NCBI GenBank assembly: GCA_003427395.1
Contig: BFEA01000006.1
Span: forward strand, 3,438,610 to 3,463,263
Length of the DNA: 24,654 nt
Source of the DNA: Chara braunii
Lineage: Eukaryota; Streptophyta; Charophyceae; Charales; Characeae
Direction of reading: 5' to 3'
Below, one piece after another: positions 16,909 to 24,654 of this stretch; the stretch's first letter is position 1, and every line of letters begins with the position of its first letter. A model generated the notes under the pieces. That model worked only from the letters and a program-made list of their open reading frames with translations, made no database searches and was not told the DNA's origin. The translations under genes and the position numbers were made by a program.

Positions 16909-18476
16909 GTGCCCCTAGCAACTCGGTCCCTCCACACCTCGTAATCCAAACCAAGCTTCACCCATGCGGGTGTCCCTTGGTCTCCTTGACCCGCGAACCA
17001 TCCTACCTTCTTCTTCCCAGTCCCCCTAGCCTTTTCTTTGATGGGCGCCACGACTCCCCCATCCGAAGTCTCGCTGGCCCCATCCTGCTCTGTCAACTCC
17101 CCAAGGTCTGGGAAATCGTTAATCTCCGTCGTTTGACCATCATGGTCAACGAACATCAACTCACCCTTCTTCTTCCAATCTTGGGGCAGTCTCTTCCTAC
17201 CATCGTGGGATACCTTATGCGCAGATCCCAGCTTTGCCTCTATGTCCAGAGCTTTCCTACTAAAAGAAGCGAAGGTGTGCTGTTCGACATAGGCCTCATC
17301 AACCAGCTTGGTCCTTACCTCTGCAGGTAGGCACCTTAGGTAATCCGTCAGGAGAACCTGCTGGTCAAAGCGCACACCAGGTACCACGAGAAGGCGTTCT
17401 ATGGTGTCCGTGAGCTCTCTAACATCCTTGAACCTGCGGGAACAAAGGTTGCTGATAGCATCGGTGGCCTTTTGAGCCCCTTGCGGGTCATGCCACCTGT
17501 TGTAGACAGACCGTACGAACTGTTCAAATGTCTGAGCCTGAGCCCAGACATCGAAATCCTGACTGTAGCCCTGTTGCTGCACTAGGCCATTCAACCAGCG
17601 AGCTGCTGACACTTCTAGAAAAGAGGCAGCCACAACAACTTCCTGCTCTGGCCTTGTGAGCTTGTGCCTTACATAAGTAGGCACAGTCCTCACCTAGGTG
17701 TCCAAGTCCTCTTCCTTCTTCCTCTCTCCAGAGAAAGGCTTGGGACTCATCAGAGGTATCTTGGGCATCCACTGCATAGGCTGCATGGGCCCAGGGGCTT
17801 GCTGCAGTGGCTGCATTGCCACTGAAACAGGCTGCTGCACACTAACCTGGGTCTGGCTTGACAGTGGGACTGTAGTTACCACTCTCGTGGATGGTACAGC
17901 TGAGACTCTTTGAACCGGACCACTAGTTGCTGCTAAACCACCTGGAGGGGGCATGCCAAACATAGGAGAGAAAGTTGACCCTGTGTGTTGCGGCATCGAT
18001 GAAGGACCCGCACCTACAGGGGGAACTACAGCAAACTTTGGCTGCCTCACTGCTATGCGAGGAGCCCGAAGTTCAGCCAAGATTTGTTTCTGGCCTACCA
18101 CCAAATCGGCCAGCAATTCCTGCGGGACATTCTGCGCTTCAGCTACCGAAAGTAAAGCATTGCGCAGCACACGACCAGCAGGATCTAAAGCTGCCTCATC
18201 TAGTGTTTCCAGTCTGCCTAGCTCCTGCATTCTACTCCCTAGTCTAGCCTTCCTAAGTATGGCTTTTCTTCTCCTCTCTGCTGCGTCGTCCAACTGCCGC
18301 TGTAGCTCATTCTGAAGTTCTTCTGGTTGCCGGATTTCTAAGTCCTCCGGCGTGAGTGGAATTTGCTGGCTGACTTGCAAGCTAGCAATCTGACTAGTGG
18401 AAACCTGAGAGCCACTCTGACCGACTCCTGACGAAGTGGACTGTGTAGAGACTTGCGACATAGCTGAGGTAGCCAT
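16746..18476 (-). pseudogene. Element D gag polyprotein with one in-frame TAG
   Basis: The ATG at 18476-18474 has a strong start context (ACC before, G after). Residues 1-60 are Ser/Gln-rich, 60-110 form an Arg/Glu-rich helix (AAERRRKAILRKARLGSRMQ), and 120-250 are Pro/Gln/Val-rich. The capsid part of the Retrotrans_gag type follows (FSGERKKEEDLD; RWLNGLVQQQGYSQDF; FVRSVYNRWHDPQGAQKATD). A basic linker leads to the zinc knuckle CMNCGNYGHTSRMC near 16914-16873. TAG at 17696-17694 falls where a conserved Trp (TGG) or Gln (CAG) is expected; apart from it the 577-codon frame is open. It ends with TAG at 16748-16746, just after the slippery heptamer. Confidence 0.85.
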
Positions 18477-19647
18477 GGTTGTACCGGTACTAGCCGAGAC
18501 TCTGGTTTTCGGCTGCCCTCGCTCTCCTTGCAGCTGCTCTCTCTCTAGCCTCTCTCTGCAATCTTCTCTCGTCTCCTGGAACTAACTCTAAGAATGTCAA
18601 GGGTCGACTACGAGCAGTCCCACGAGTTGTCCTATAGTCGTCTACTAGCAACTCCTCCTCACTAGTGCTTGCATCACTCGTGAGCTACAGTGTGTGTGAT
18701 CTAAACTAGAATCCACACTAAATCCTACCTTAGCCTGACACACAACCGATTATGAAACACAACTAATTTCGGTCGGATGGAACAGAAACAGTTAGGTGAT
18801 ATATTAACAACTAATGTCAGGTCCTATAGGATATATTAATTCTATTTTTGGATTACCCTGGAACAGATTGCACTACAGCAAAGATCTAATCTGTCTGTAG
18901 CTGTCTGTCACTTGTTAGCAAAGTCTGTCACAACTAGATAATCAAAAATAAAAATAACATCTCCTGTTGGAGATGTATACTGGATGGCAGATTGATAGTT
19001 GATTGCCACTGTGAACAATTACCGGAATCCCCCCTCCCCCTGTATCCTTCTTGAGTAGTCTCTTTGTGTCAACGTTCCTGAGCATCTGGTTGAGCAGCGT
19101 GTCTGAAGGTGTGCAATCCGNCCCACCCCTNTGNCCCAAGTCATTGCCGAACATGCCAGCCAGTCCACTCTTATTTATCCTCGTACGGAACGAGCCTTAC
19201 CACCCGGTTTGATCTGGCTGATCAGGAGGGATTTAAGGAGAGCCCCCATCTCCTCAGGAATGATTTAACGTCGCAGACAGGACGACGATCACAGCCCGAT
19301 TCAAATCCGAGTCCCCCAACCAGAAATATTTATAGACGGTCTGGTAAGCGTCTCATAAAAGGCTGGCATGCCCGACACGACCGCTATTGCGCAAGCAGCA
19401 GAACCAAGGACTTGCTGCCCAAGCATGCGTGTACTAGTCCCAACGGGTTGGCATGGTGACCGTGACCCGAGTGCTTCGTCCAGGGCCCTTCAAAGGCTTC
19501 GCCCGTCTCCCACCAGCTTGCTGCCCAGGAAGAATATTGACTCTCAAGGCTGAGCGCTCGCGACACCTCACATCGAGAGGCCTCTCAAGACAGAACTCAC
19601 TTCCTCACGGTAAGAAGAGATGAAGAGGGTAGATAAGGAAGAGAGCA
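18477..19647. other. Region upstream of element D, no recognisable gene
   Basis: No domain is seen. The stretch should hold the leader of element D, and perhaps its 5' LTR, but no TGG-type primer site was found. Features seen: two copies of GATATATTAA near 18798 and 18829, a hairpin at 18957-18976, a minus-strand purine run (plus CCCCCCTCCCCC at 19029-19040) and three Ns at 19122-19134. A minus-strand frame at about 18942-19154 (with LLNQMLRNVDTKRLLKK and IPVIVHSGNQLSICH) looks protein-like but is interrupted by Ns and matches no family I know. A TATA-like ATATTTATAG lies at about 19326. Confidence 0.5.
18957..18976 (-). repeat. 8-bp hairpin followed by T-rich run on the minus strand
   Basis: ACATCTCC (18957-18964) and GGAGATGT (18969-18976) are perfect inverted repeats around a 4-nt loop. 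On the minus strand the stem is followed by TATTTTTATTTTTG. It looks like an intrinsic terminator, but in a nuclear genome it may mark a polyadenylation region or a Pol III terminator. No gene ends visibly at this point. Confidence 0.6.
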
Positions 19648-19838
19648 ACGTACCTCATAAATGCTGCCCCCAACCACAGATTTCTCACCGGTAACCTGAT
19701 GTGCAATTATGATGACCGGTCCTTGCCTCAGCACAACCAACANACGTACCTCATAAATGCTGCCCCCAACCACAGATTTCTCACCGGTAACCTGATGTGC
19801 AATTATGATGACCGGTCCTTGCCTCAGCACAACCAACA
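19648..19838. repeat. Perfect 95-bp duplication joined by a single N
   Basis: 19648-19742 and 19744-19838 are identical, separated only by N at 19743. This is typical of two contigs with an unmerged overlap placed side by side in a scaffold. On the minus strand the repeated part encodes LVVLRQGPVIIIAHQ in each copy, so any reading frame across it is artificially doubled. Confidence 0.9.
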
Positions 19839-20995
19839 GCAGAATGCGGTTCCACCTTGGCTTAATATGCCACATCAGCGAGTTCTCATCATCCAGCATT
19901 CACCCCATATGTCACCACATAGCTCCTTGGCGCACCCACACTACCCTGGGCCGCCTATCGTTCAACGCCAATGCCTTATCACTGCCCCACACCTCATGCG
20001 AAGCACCAATAGCTATTTCGAAGAACCAATGAAGCGCAATATGAACCAGCTCCGATACCAAATCGCAAGGAAAATAAGCAACAGCGAGATGACAATTCCA
20101 TTCACACCATCACATTGAAAGCCAGATAGTCACACTGTGTCCAGAGAGCAGCATTGCACCAATAATACACCAATGGAAGTTCGTAGCACTGAAAACCAAT
20201 GTTCATGGAGAGCAAACTCTCTCCCCTCAACACAAGAGTCCAGTTCCTTCACACTCACACTTGGCGCTCAGCGCCCAGCCTGCTCCTACACAGCTACTAG
20301 AGACTACAAAAAGACAATGCAACTGTTGACATCAGCGGCAGCCCCAAGTACTTGAAGATGTCGCCCATGTAGACCATTGCCAATACAAGGTAAGTGCCCT
20401 CACATCATCATCATCATCATCATCCTTCACCCATCCCCTGACTACACCACACCTGTCCTCTCTTTGACCCGANGACCACCCCTGCGCTTCACTGTAGTCC
20501 AAGCCCACCAGCTATGGTGGCTGGGCTATGGTGCTGCCCTCAGCAGCGCCCTCCTCTGCACGACCGCACGTGCTGCACCTCGCCTCTCAGCGCTAGCCAG
20601 CAGCCTCGAGCCTTTGCTCCAGCAGCGCTGCCGCTAGCATGCGAGTGCCTGAATGAGGCAGCCAGGGCCGAGCTCTTTCCTTTATGGAAAGAGTTGGCCT
20701 GCTCTCGCAGCCTGGCTGCACTGGCCTGGGCCCAGAAGCTTCCGGAAGGCCCCAGGAGGCTGCCTGTGTACAGCAGCTACTGGGCTGCTGGGCCTCGTTC
20801 GGTTGGGCGCCCAACTGTCTCTGTATGAGGCTGCGAATCACGCCCAGGGCCTGCATTCTTTGGAAAGGTCCGGAGGGCAGTGGAAATGTCTTTGTTGCTC
20901 GGCCTGTGTTTCGCTCAACCAACTGGCGTGTCGCAACTGCCTGGACCCCAAATATGAAATTGACAGTCGAGGGCCTCTTGCAAAAAGCCAGGCCC
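19839..20995. other. Repeat-like region without a recognisable gene
   Basis: No domain is seen on either strand. A minus-strand frame near 19899-19656 ends at GAG followed by GTACGT, a good splice-donor shape, so an exon is possible but unproven. At 20060-20046 (minus) TGGTATCGGAGCTGG resembles a primer binding site and shares 11 bases with that of element A. The plus strand from 20500 to 20900 is GC-rich with repeated GCTATGGTG and GGCCT motifs, in the style of the LTRs of elements A and C, so it may be a decayed LTR. GTAAGT at 20391-20396 resembles a donor site. Confidence 0.4.
20404..20423. repeat. (ATC)n microsatellite
   Basis: About seven uninterrupted ATC units. Confidence 0.9.
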
Positions 20996-21088
20996 GCCTT
21001 CACTTAGGGCGGGCACCTCCGCCTTCACTTAGGGCGGGCACCTCCGCCTTCACTTAGGGCGGGAACCTCCGCCTTCACTTAGGGCGGG
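20996..21088. repeat. 25-bp minisatellite, about 3.7 copies
   Basis: The unit starts GCCTTCACTTAGGGCGGGCA and ends CCTCC. Copies begin at 20996, 21021, 21046 and 21071, the last one partial. They are identical except for one C to A change in the third copy (position 21064) and divergence at the tail. The near identity indicates a recent expansion. Confidence 0.95.
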
Positions 21089-22590
21089 TAAGGCTGCAAA
21101 CAGGGCCCCATAGGCCTACCAAGGACCCTGATCCTCGCACAGCGCACCACACCGCATGGCGCAGCGCACACTTGCGCCGCAGGTATGGTCTGGACCAGAG
21201 GTCTGTCTGATTCACCTGGAGTCAACGCGGTCTGTCTACCTGGTATGTGCTGGGAATTTGGGAAATCATAAAAATAGCATGGGCGCACCCTCGTCAGTAC
21301 CCAAAGCATGGCCGACTGGCCACTCTCCAGAGAACTCTGGGACATTAAAATATGAATGCTGAAATAAAAACACGGGCGCACCGGCCCAACGGACATAAGA
21401 ATAAAACCGGGGTCAGCATGGCGAGGTTCTGAGAAAAGGCTGGTGGCCTTGAGAAAATAACCGGGCTGAGCGGCCAAATCTGGCCTGCAAAACCCTAGAA
21501 TGCAACACAGCACCTCCATCTGTTTTCTAGAAGCTAACCAACCACAGCAGATGATCAACATCAAGAGTAGCTGTGACGCGTGCCCCCTTTGGGACGACGC
21601 ATGGTTAGTTTATAAAGGCACTGCCTGCGTATGCTGGATAGAGCCATAGGGAGGGCTGCTTTACTTAGTCTTAGGGGGTCTGGGGATCAGGGTCTTATCT
21701 TGGCTCCATCATGGGCCGCAGGAGGAAAGGGGGGGGAGGGGGGCGGGATAGGGGTTAGTGTAGACTAGAAGGGGAGGGTGCATTGCCTGGACTGTCGGGA
21801 ATTTAGAACTGCCAGGAATTGCCTGAAAGAAATTGGAACTAGCACAACTGTTGGTACCTCTGCGTGGGTCATTTGGACCCTCCGATCCATCAGTCTCGTC
21901 AGTATGCACTAGTCTGTGGGGGTGTCATGGTTGTACTAGTCTGTGGGGGTGTCATGGTTGAGCCTGGGTACAGCAAGTATGTTTCCCCTCACCATGGTAC
22001 CCGTACAAGAGTCGACACAGAGCGAACTTTGACTACGGTAGGGCCCATTTCGGGGGGAATAATCCTACGCACACACCGAGTGTTAGTATGGGATGGGTAC
22101 TGGGTACTTCTCATCCCACAGCCATCTCACAATGTCTGCGGGTGATGCTTCATCCAGGTTGGGGTCTGTGGGACTTCTTATTGGGGGAATTAGTTGGGAT
22201 TGTGGATTCTTGGGAAGCCTTGGGTAAGGAGCACATCATGCTTAGGATAGGGGATGGTGGGATATCACATACTAGTGGAAGGGCGGTTCGCTGCCCATAG
22301 AGTCTGCGGTATGAGGCACAGATGGGGGATGACTGCATATGCATGGACCCCGCCTGTGCCCGGGCCGTCCTTAACATAAGAGTTAGGGTAGTATCTTCAC
22401 AAAGGTGTTCAGGTTAGTCCGGTAAGTGTTGGAGCAGATCGATCTGAACATTAGTATAGGTTACGGTATCATGGTGCCATCTTGAGGTGACTCCCCCTAG
22501 GATCCCTGCAATCCATCTGACCTCCCAATGGATGAGTACCGGGGCACCTCCTGAGGCCTGGTCACCACCCTCTACTACACCCTGGACCTT
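21089..22590. other. No recognisable gene
   Basis: No domain or long convincing frame is visible. A G-rich purine run lies at 21720-21748 on the plus strand. A 27-bp tandem repeat in two copies (unit with ACTAGTCTGTGGGGGTGTCA) lies at about 21905-21958. The stretch is probably decayed repeat DNA. Confidence 0.5.
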
Positions 22591-22636
22591 CGAAAAAAAA
22601 GAAATAGAAAAAAGAAAAGAAAAAAGAAAAGAAAAT
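22591..22636. repeat. A-rich (AAAAG)n simple repeat
   Basis: An imperfect purine tract of AAAAG and AAAAAAG units with almost no pyrimidine. Confidence 0.9.
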
Positions 22637-22670
22637 GCAAAAGGGGAATGAATCTCTGTCTACCAGAGGC

Positions 22671-22873
22671 AAGGTTGCTTTGGAGTCTGAACATAAATAA
22701 TCATAATGTGGCACCCTTCACTTTGCTACACATGTACATGTCGTTAACAGGGACCCCCACTTTCAGCTACTATCCTCCTGTGTTTTGGACAGCAAGCAAG
22801 ATCATTTTGGGGTCTGAAGATAAAGAATGGCCACATGGCAGCCTTCATTTTGCTACACCTGTGTTTGCACAGC
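22671..22873. repeat. Diverged duplication of about 75 bp, offset 127 bp
   Basis: 22671-22747 and 22798-22873 share an alternating pattern of conserved words (GTCTGAA, ATAAA, TGGCA, CCTTCA, TTTGCTACAC) at matching spacing, with perhaps two thirds identity by eye. The unit could be an old tandem duplication or two exons of a repeated domain. No reading frame common to both was recognised. Confidence 0.55.
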
Positions 22874-22976
22874 AATGAGCATCATTGGAATTCTCTGGCC
22901 GATTTTGTACTCACACATCACATAAGACCAGCAACAAGGGCGAGCATTTGCACTCCAGGACAAACATGGAACCATG

Positions 22977-23207
22977 CTACCTCTTCGTTAGCTTCAAATA
23001 GGAGCACTCCTGCCATGCATTTGCCTCAATAAGACAAAAAAAGAAGGAGAAAGAAGAGGAGGCCAATGTTAACCCACCTTTTTCCCTTTCCCACTGGGTT
23101 TGAATTCTTGGCGGTTTCCTTTGCCAACATTGAAGTCGATACTCTTGATCTCCTTGCTTTCGTCCCGAAACACAAAGTGGCTTGGTGCAAGGCCTATAAT
23201 GCAAAGC
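22977..23207 (-). CDS. Candidate last two exons of an unknown host gene
   Basis: On the minus strand TTCATTTCAG ends at 23208 and GTGGGT starts at 23077, enclosing a 130-nt segment. One frame of this segment is open throughout (one base plus 43 codons) and rich in charged residues (FVFRDESKEIKSIDFNVGKG, then FKPSGKGKK). A pyrimidine-rich stretch then ends in TTATTGAG at 23025, and the same frame goes on for 15 codons (ending SYLKLTKR) to TAG at 22979-22977. The putative intron of 53 bp is short for a plant-lineage gene. No homologue is recognised and no upstream exon was confirmed. It could also be chance. Confidence 0.3.
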   Translation of the reverse strand, partial: ALHYRPCTKPLCVSGRKQGDQEYRLQCWQRKPPRIQTQWEREKGGLTLASSSFSFFFCLIEANAWQECSYLKLTKR

Positions 23208-24423
23208 CTGAAATGAAGATCGCAAGCAAGAACCCACGTGAAGACTAGGAAACACTAAATCTCTTTCCCAGCCTTCTTTTGGTAGAAGTACAACGAAAAA
23301 GGAAAAATAGTAGATCCCAGAGACTGTCCATGGAAACTTGCTCTCTCCTGAGGCCTTACTCCCAACAACTTTGAGGGCAGAGAATGTCACCATGTGCCTC
23401 ACTGCATCTTTATCATCGCTGTCAGTCATCATATGCCTGCTCATACTTAGAGACAAGACATCTGTATCTGTAGCACCTAACGAGGGTCCAAGGAATGTGA
23501 AGCATGCTGTGTGTTGCTTTAACCAAAGGCAAAGGGACTTCCTCAGGATGGCTTCTGCGATTTTATCGAAGAGAGTCCATCCTCCTCCTTCTTCCCCCCC
23601 CCTTTCCTTCACAGTACTGGTTCTATCATACTATCATCACACATGTACCTCCTCATGCATTCTGTCACTAAAACACAAGGACGTCACTCTACGCCAGCAT
23701 CCTTTACAGTGTTTCAATGGTCTTGAGTCCTTACTGGGCTCATTTTATGTTTCATCAATGATCTTTCCATTAAGCCTCTTAGTGATTGTGTGAGCCAATT
23801 AGAGAAAGGTGCCAGAGTAGGTTAGCAAGACGGTGGGCAAATGGGTAAGATGGTGGGCAAATGGGCATGTAGGCACAAAGCTGAGCAACCAGGTGAGAGA
23901 ATTGACAAAGAAGCAAATACCAAGCAAAATGATTTCTGGTGCAACCATGCAACCTAGGTAGGTAAACATCCTGTGAGAACCAAGCGAGCGACTGAACAAG
24001 TATAGATCGGCGTAGAGTGACGGAACAACAATGAGTGACTAGAGCAATTAGAAATTGATCGAACAGGTGTCATGAGAAAGTAAGTGGTCAGTCCACTGGG
24101 TAAGGTAAGCGGACGAGGGCATACGAAAGTGAAGAGGTGAGCAAATCAACGATTGAGAGGAGTCACACTTTTTCCCAGTCAGGCCATTTCTGGCAACCGG
24201 AAAGACAATAGGCTGTCATGCTGAAACAGTATTCATCAATTTGCAGTAGCTGATGCAGATCCCAAGGCTCGATCCCTAGTTCCCACCTTACCTGTGTAAA
24301 GTATCTGTCAGCCCTTAGAGTTGAACTCGTGACCTGTGTATTTGTGACAGTGGTAGACTGTCGTAGGGTCCTGAGGTCGCAGGGGTTCGATCTGTAGACC
24401 TGTCGAGTAGGAGTCTTAGTCAG
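23208..24423. other. No recognisable gene
   Basis: Open frames are present on both strands near 23300-23790, but none shows a known domain. A 20-bp tandem repeat with GGTGGGCAAATGGG at 23832 and 23852 is the only clear structure. Upstream exons of the candidate gene at 22977-23207 could lie near 23340-23612 on the minus strand; I could not place them. Confidence 0.45.
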
Positions 24424-24545
24424 GTCTAGAAGTCGTAGCTGTAGCTTTCCCGAAAGGTCAAGGTCGTAGCTGCTACAGTCCAGAAGGGTCAAGGTTGTAG
24501 CTGCTACAGTCACGAAAGGCCAAGTCTACGGCCTTCCGGAAGGTC
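24424..24545. repeat. Degenerate 31-bp tandem repeat
   Basis: Variants of a unit containing GGTCAAGGTCGTAGCTGCTA recur at about 31-bp steps (24456, 24487, 24518, with a weaker copy before 24456). The inner palindromes GTAGCTGCTAC and CCTTCCGGAAGG make each unit able to fold. Divergence increases towards the right. Confidence 0.65.
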
Positions 24546-24654
24546 CCAGTAGTGGCCTTTCGAAGTTGCCCACGTTTAGACTGAGGCAAGTGGGCAAGTG
24601 GCGAGGCAAGTGGTGGAGTCTACCCGTGCTGAGTCAGCAGTCCCAGTCCCCAGT

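Larger units (their letters stand above)
14046..18476 (-). mobile_element. Element D: 3'-truncated Ty3/gypsy retrotransposon
   Basis: The minus-strand order is gag, protease, RT, RNase H and the first part of integrase, and it stops abruptly at about 14046. The integrase D2 and E residues, any chromodomain, the PPT and the 3' LTR are missing, and no PBS or 5' LTR could be identified upstream of 18476. The frames are unusually clean: no indel is needed, only three in-frame TAG codons (15967, 16150, 17694) and the -1 step between gag and pol. It is the best preserved coding region of the window. Its proteins are clearly diverged from those of element C, so it is another family. Confidence 0.85.

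Noticed and set aside
8487-17696. TAG reassigned to glutamine, as in some green algae
   Set aside because: The gags of elements C and D themselves end at TAG in the expected place after the zinc knuckle, and reading through them leads only to short, meaningless frames. Mutation of CAG or TGG explains the internal TAGs better.
19029-19040. Polypurine tract of another element on the minus strand
   Set aside because: No TG start of an LTR lies within a few bases, and no pol stop precedes it.
20046-20060. Second primer binding site (TGGTATCGGAGC on the minus strand)
   Set aside because: The bases before it do not form an LTR end with CA, and no gag follows. It was kept only as a remark in the region description.
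20593-21057. Frames on both strands around the minisatellite
   Set aside because: GC-rich, overlapping in several frames and without recognisable domains; they include the minisatellite and LTR-like sequence.
20996-21088. CRISPR-like array
   Set aside because: The 25-bp units follow each other without spacers, and the context is eukaryotic. It is a minisatellite.
21720-21748. Plus-strand polypurine tract
   Set aside because: No coding remnant of integrase lies upstream and no LTR-like start follows; it is probably simple sequence.
24373-24400. tRNA or SINE B box (GGTTCGATC)
   Set aside because: No matching A box at the right distance and no cloverleaf stems were found. The same holds for GATTCAAATCC near 19298.

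Overview
The window looks like transposon-rich nuclear DNA of a green-lineage eukaryote. There are no bacterial-style operons. Three different Ty3/gypsy (Metaviridae) LTR retrotransposons, two of them with chromodomain-type 3' ends, fill about 17 kb, and the rest is repeat-rich non-coding sequence. The protein style and LTR layout remind me of elements in streptophyte algae such as Chara. That is an inference from memory, not a database result. Scattered single Ns, a Tn5/Nextera mosaic-end sequence and an N-joined duplication show that this is a draft short-read assembly.

Layout. 1-1729: no gene; purine-rich sequence with several perfect hairpins. 1730-8225, minus strand: element A, whose parts are in permuted order. 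Reading along the minus strand, the end of RNase H, integrase, chromodomain tail and polypurine tract come first. A complete LTR of about 1.3 kb follows, then a primer binding site, a leader, gag, protease and the first residues of reverse transcriptase (RT). Most of RT is missing. A block of about 205 bp inside the integrase/chromodomain part is inverted. 8226-13803, plus strand: element C, a chromovirus lacking most of gag and its 5' LTR, but with protease, RT, RNase H, integrase, a degenerate chromodomain, polypurine tract and a 3' LTR. 13119-13560: an assembly duplication with a sequencing-adapter sequence at its junction. 14046-18476, minus strand: element D, with gag, protease, RT, RNase H and half an integrase, cut off inside the integrase core. 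18477-24654: no recognisable gene, one N-joined duplication, minisatellites and a weak candidate pair of host exons near 23 kb.

The most interesting signal is shared by all three elements. Each gag ends shortly after its CCHC zinc knuckle with an in-phase G GGA AAC or G GGA AAG heptamer, at most 21 nt before the gag stop, and the reading frame that follows is the -1 frame. This is the classical layout of a programmed -1 ribosomal frameshift for making Gag-Pol. Element A also has an 8-bp perfect stem 10 nt downstream of the heptamer, and element C a 6-bp stem 11 nt downstream.

All three elements are dead. Element A is broken by in-frame TGA codons and indels. Elements C and D have in-frame stops that are all TAG, plus indels in C. 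Element C's integrase has lost its catalytic glutamate.
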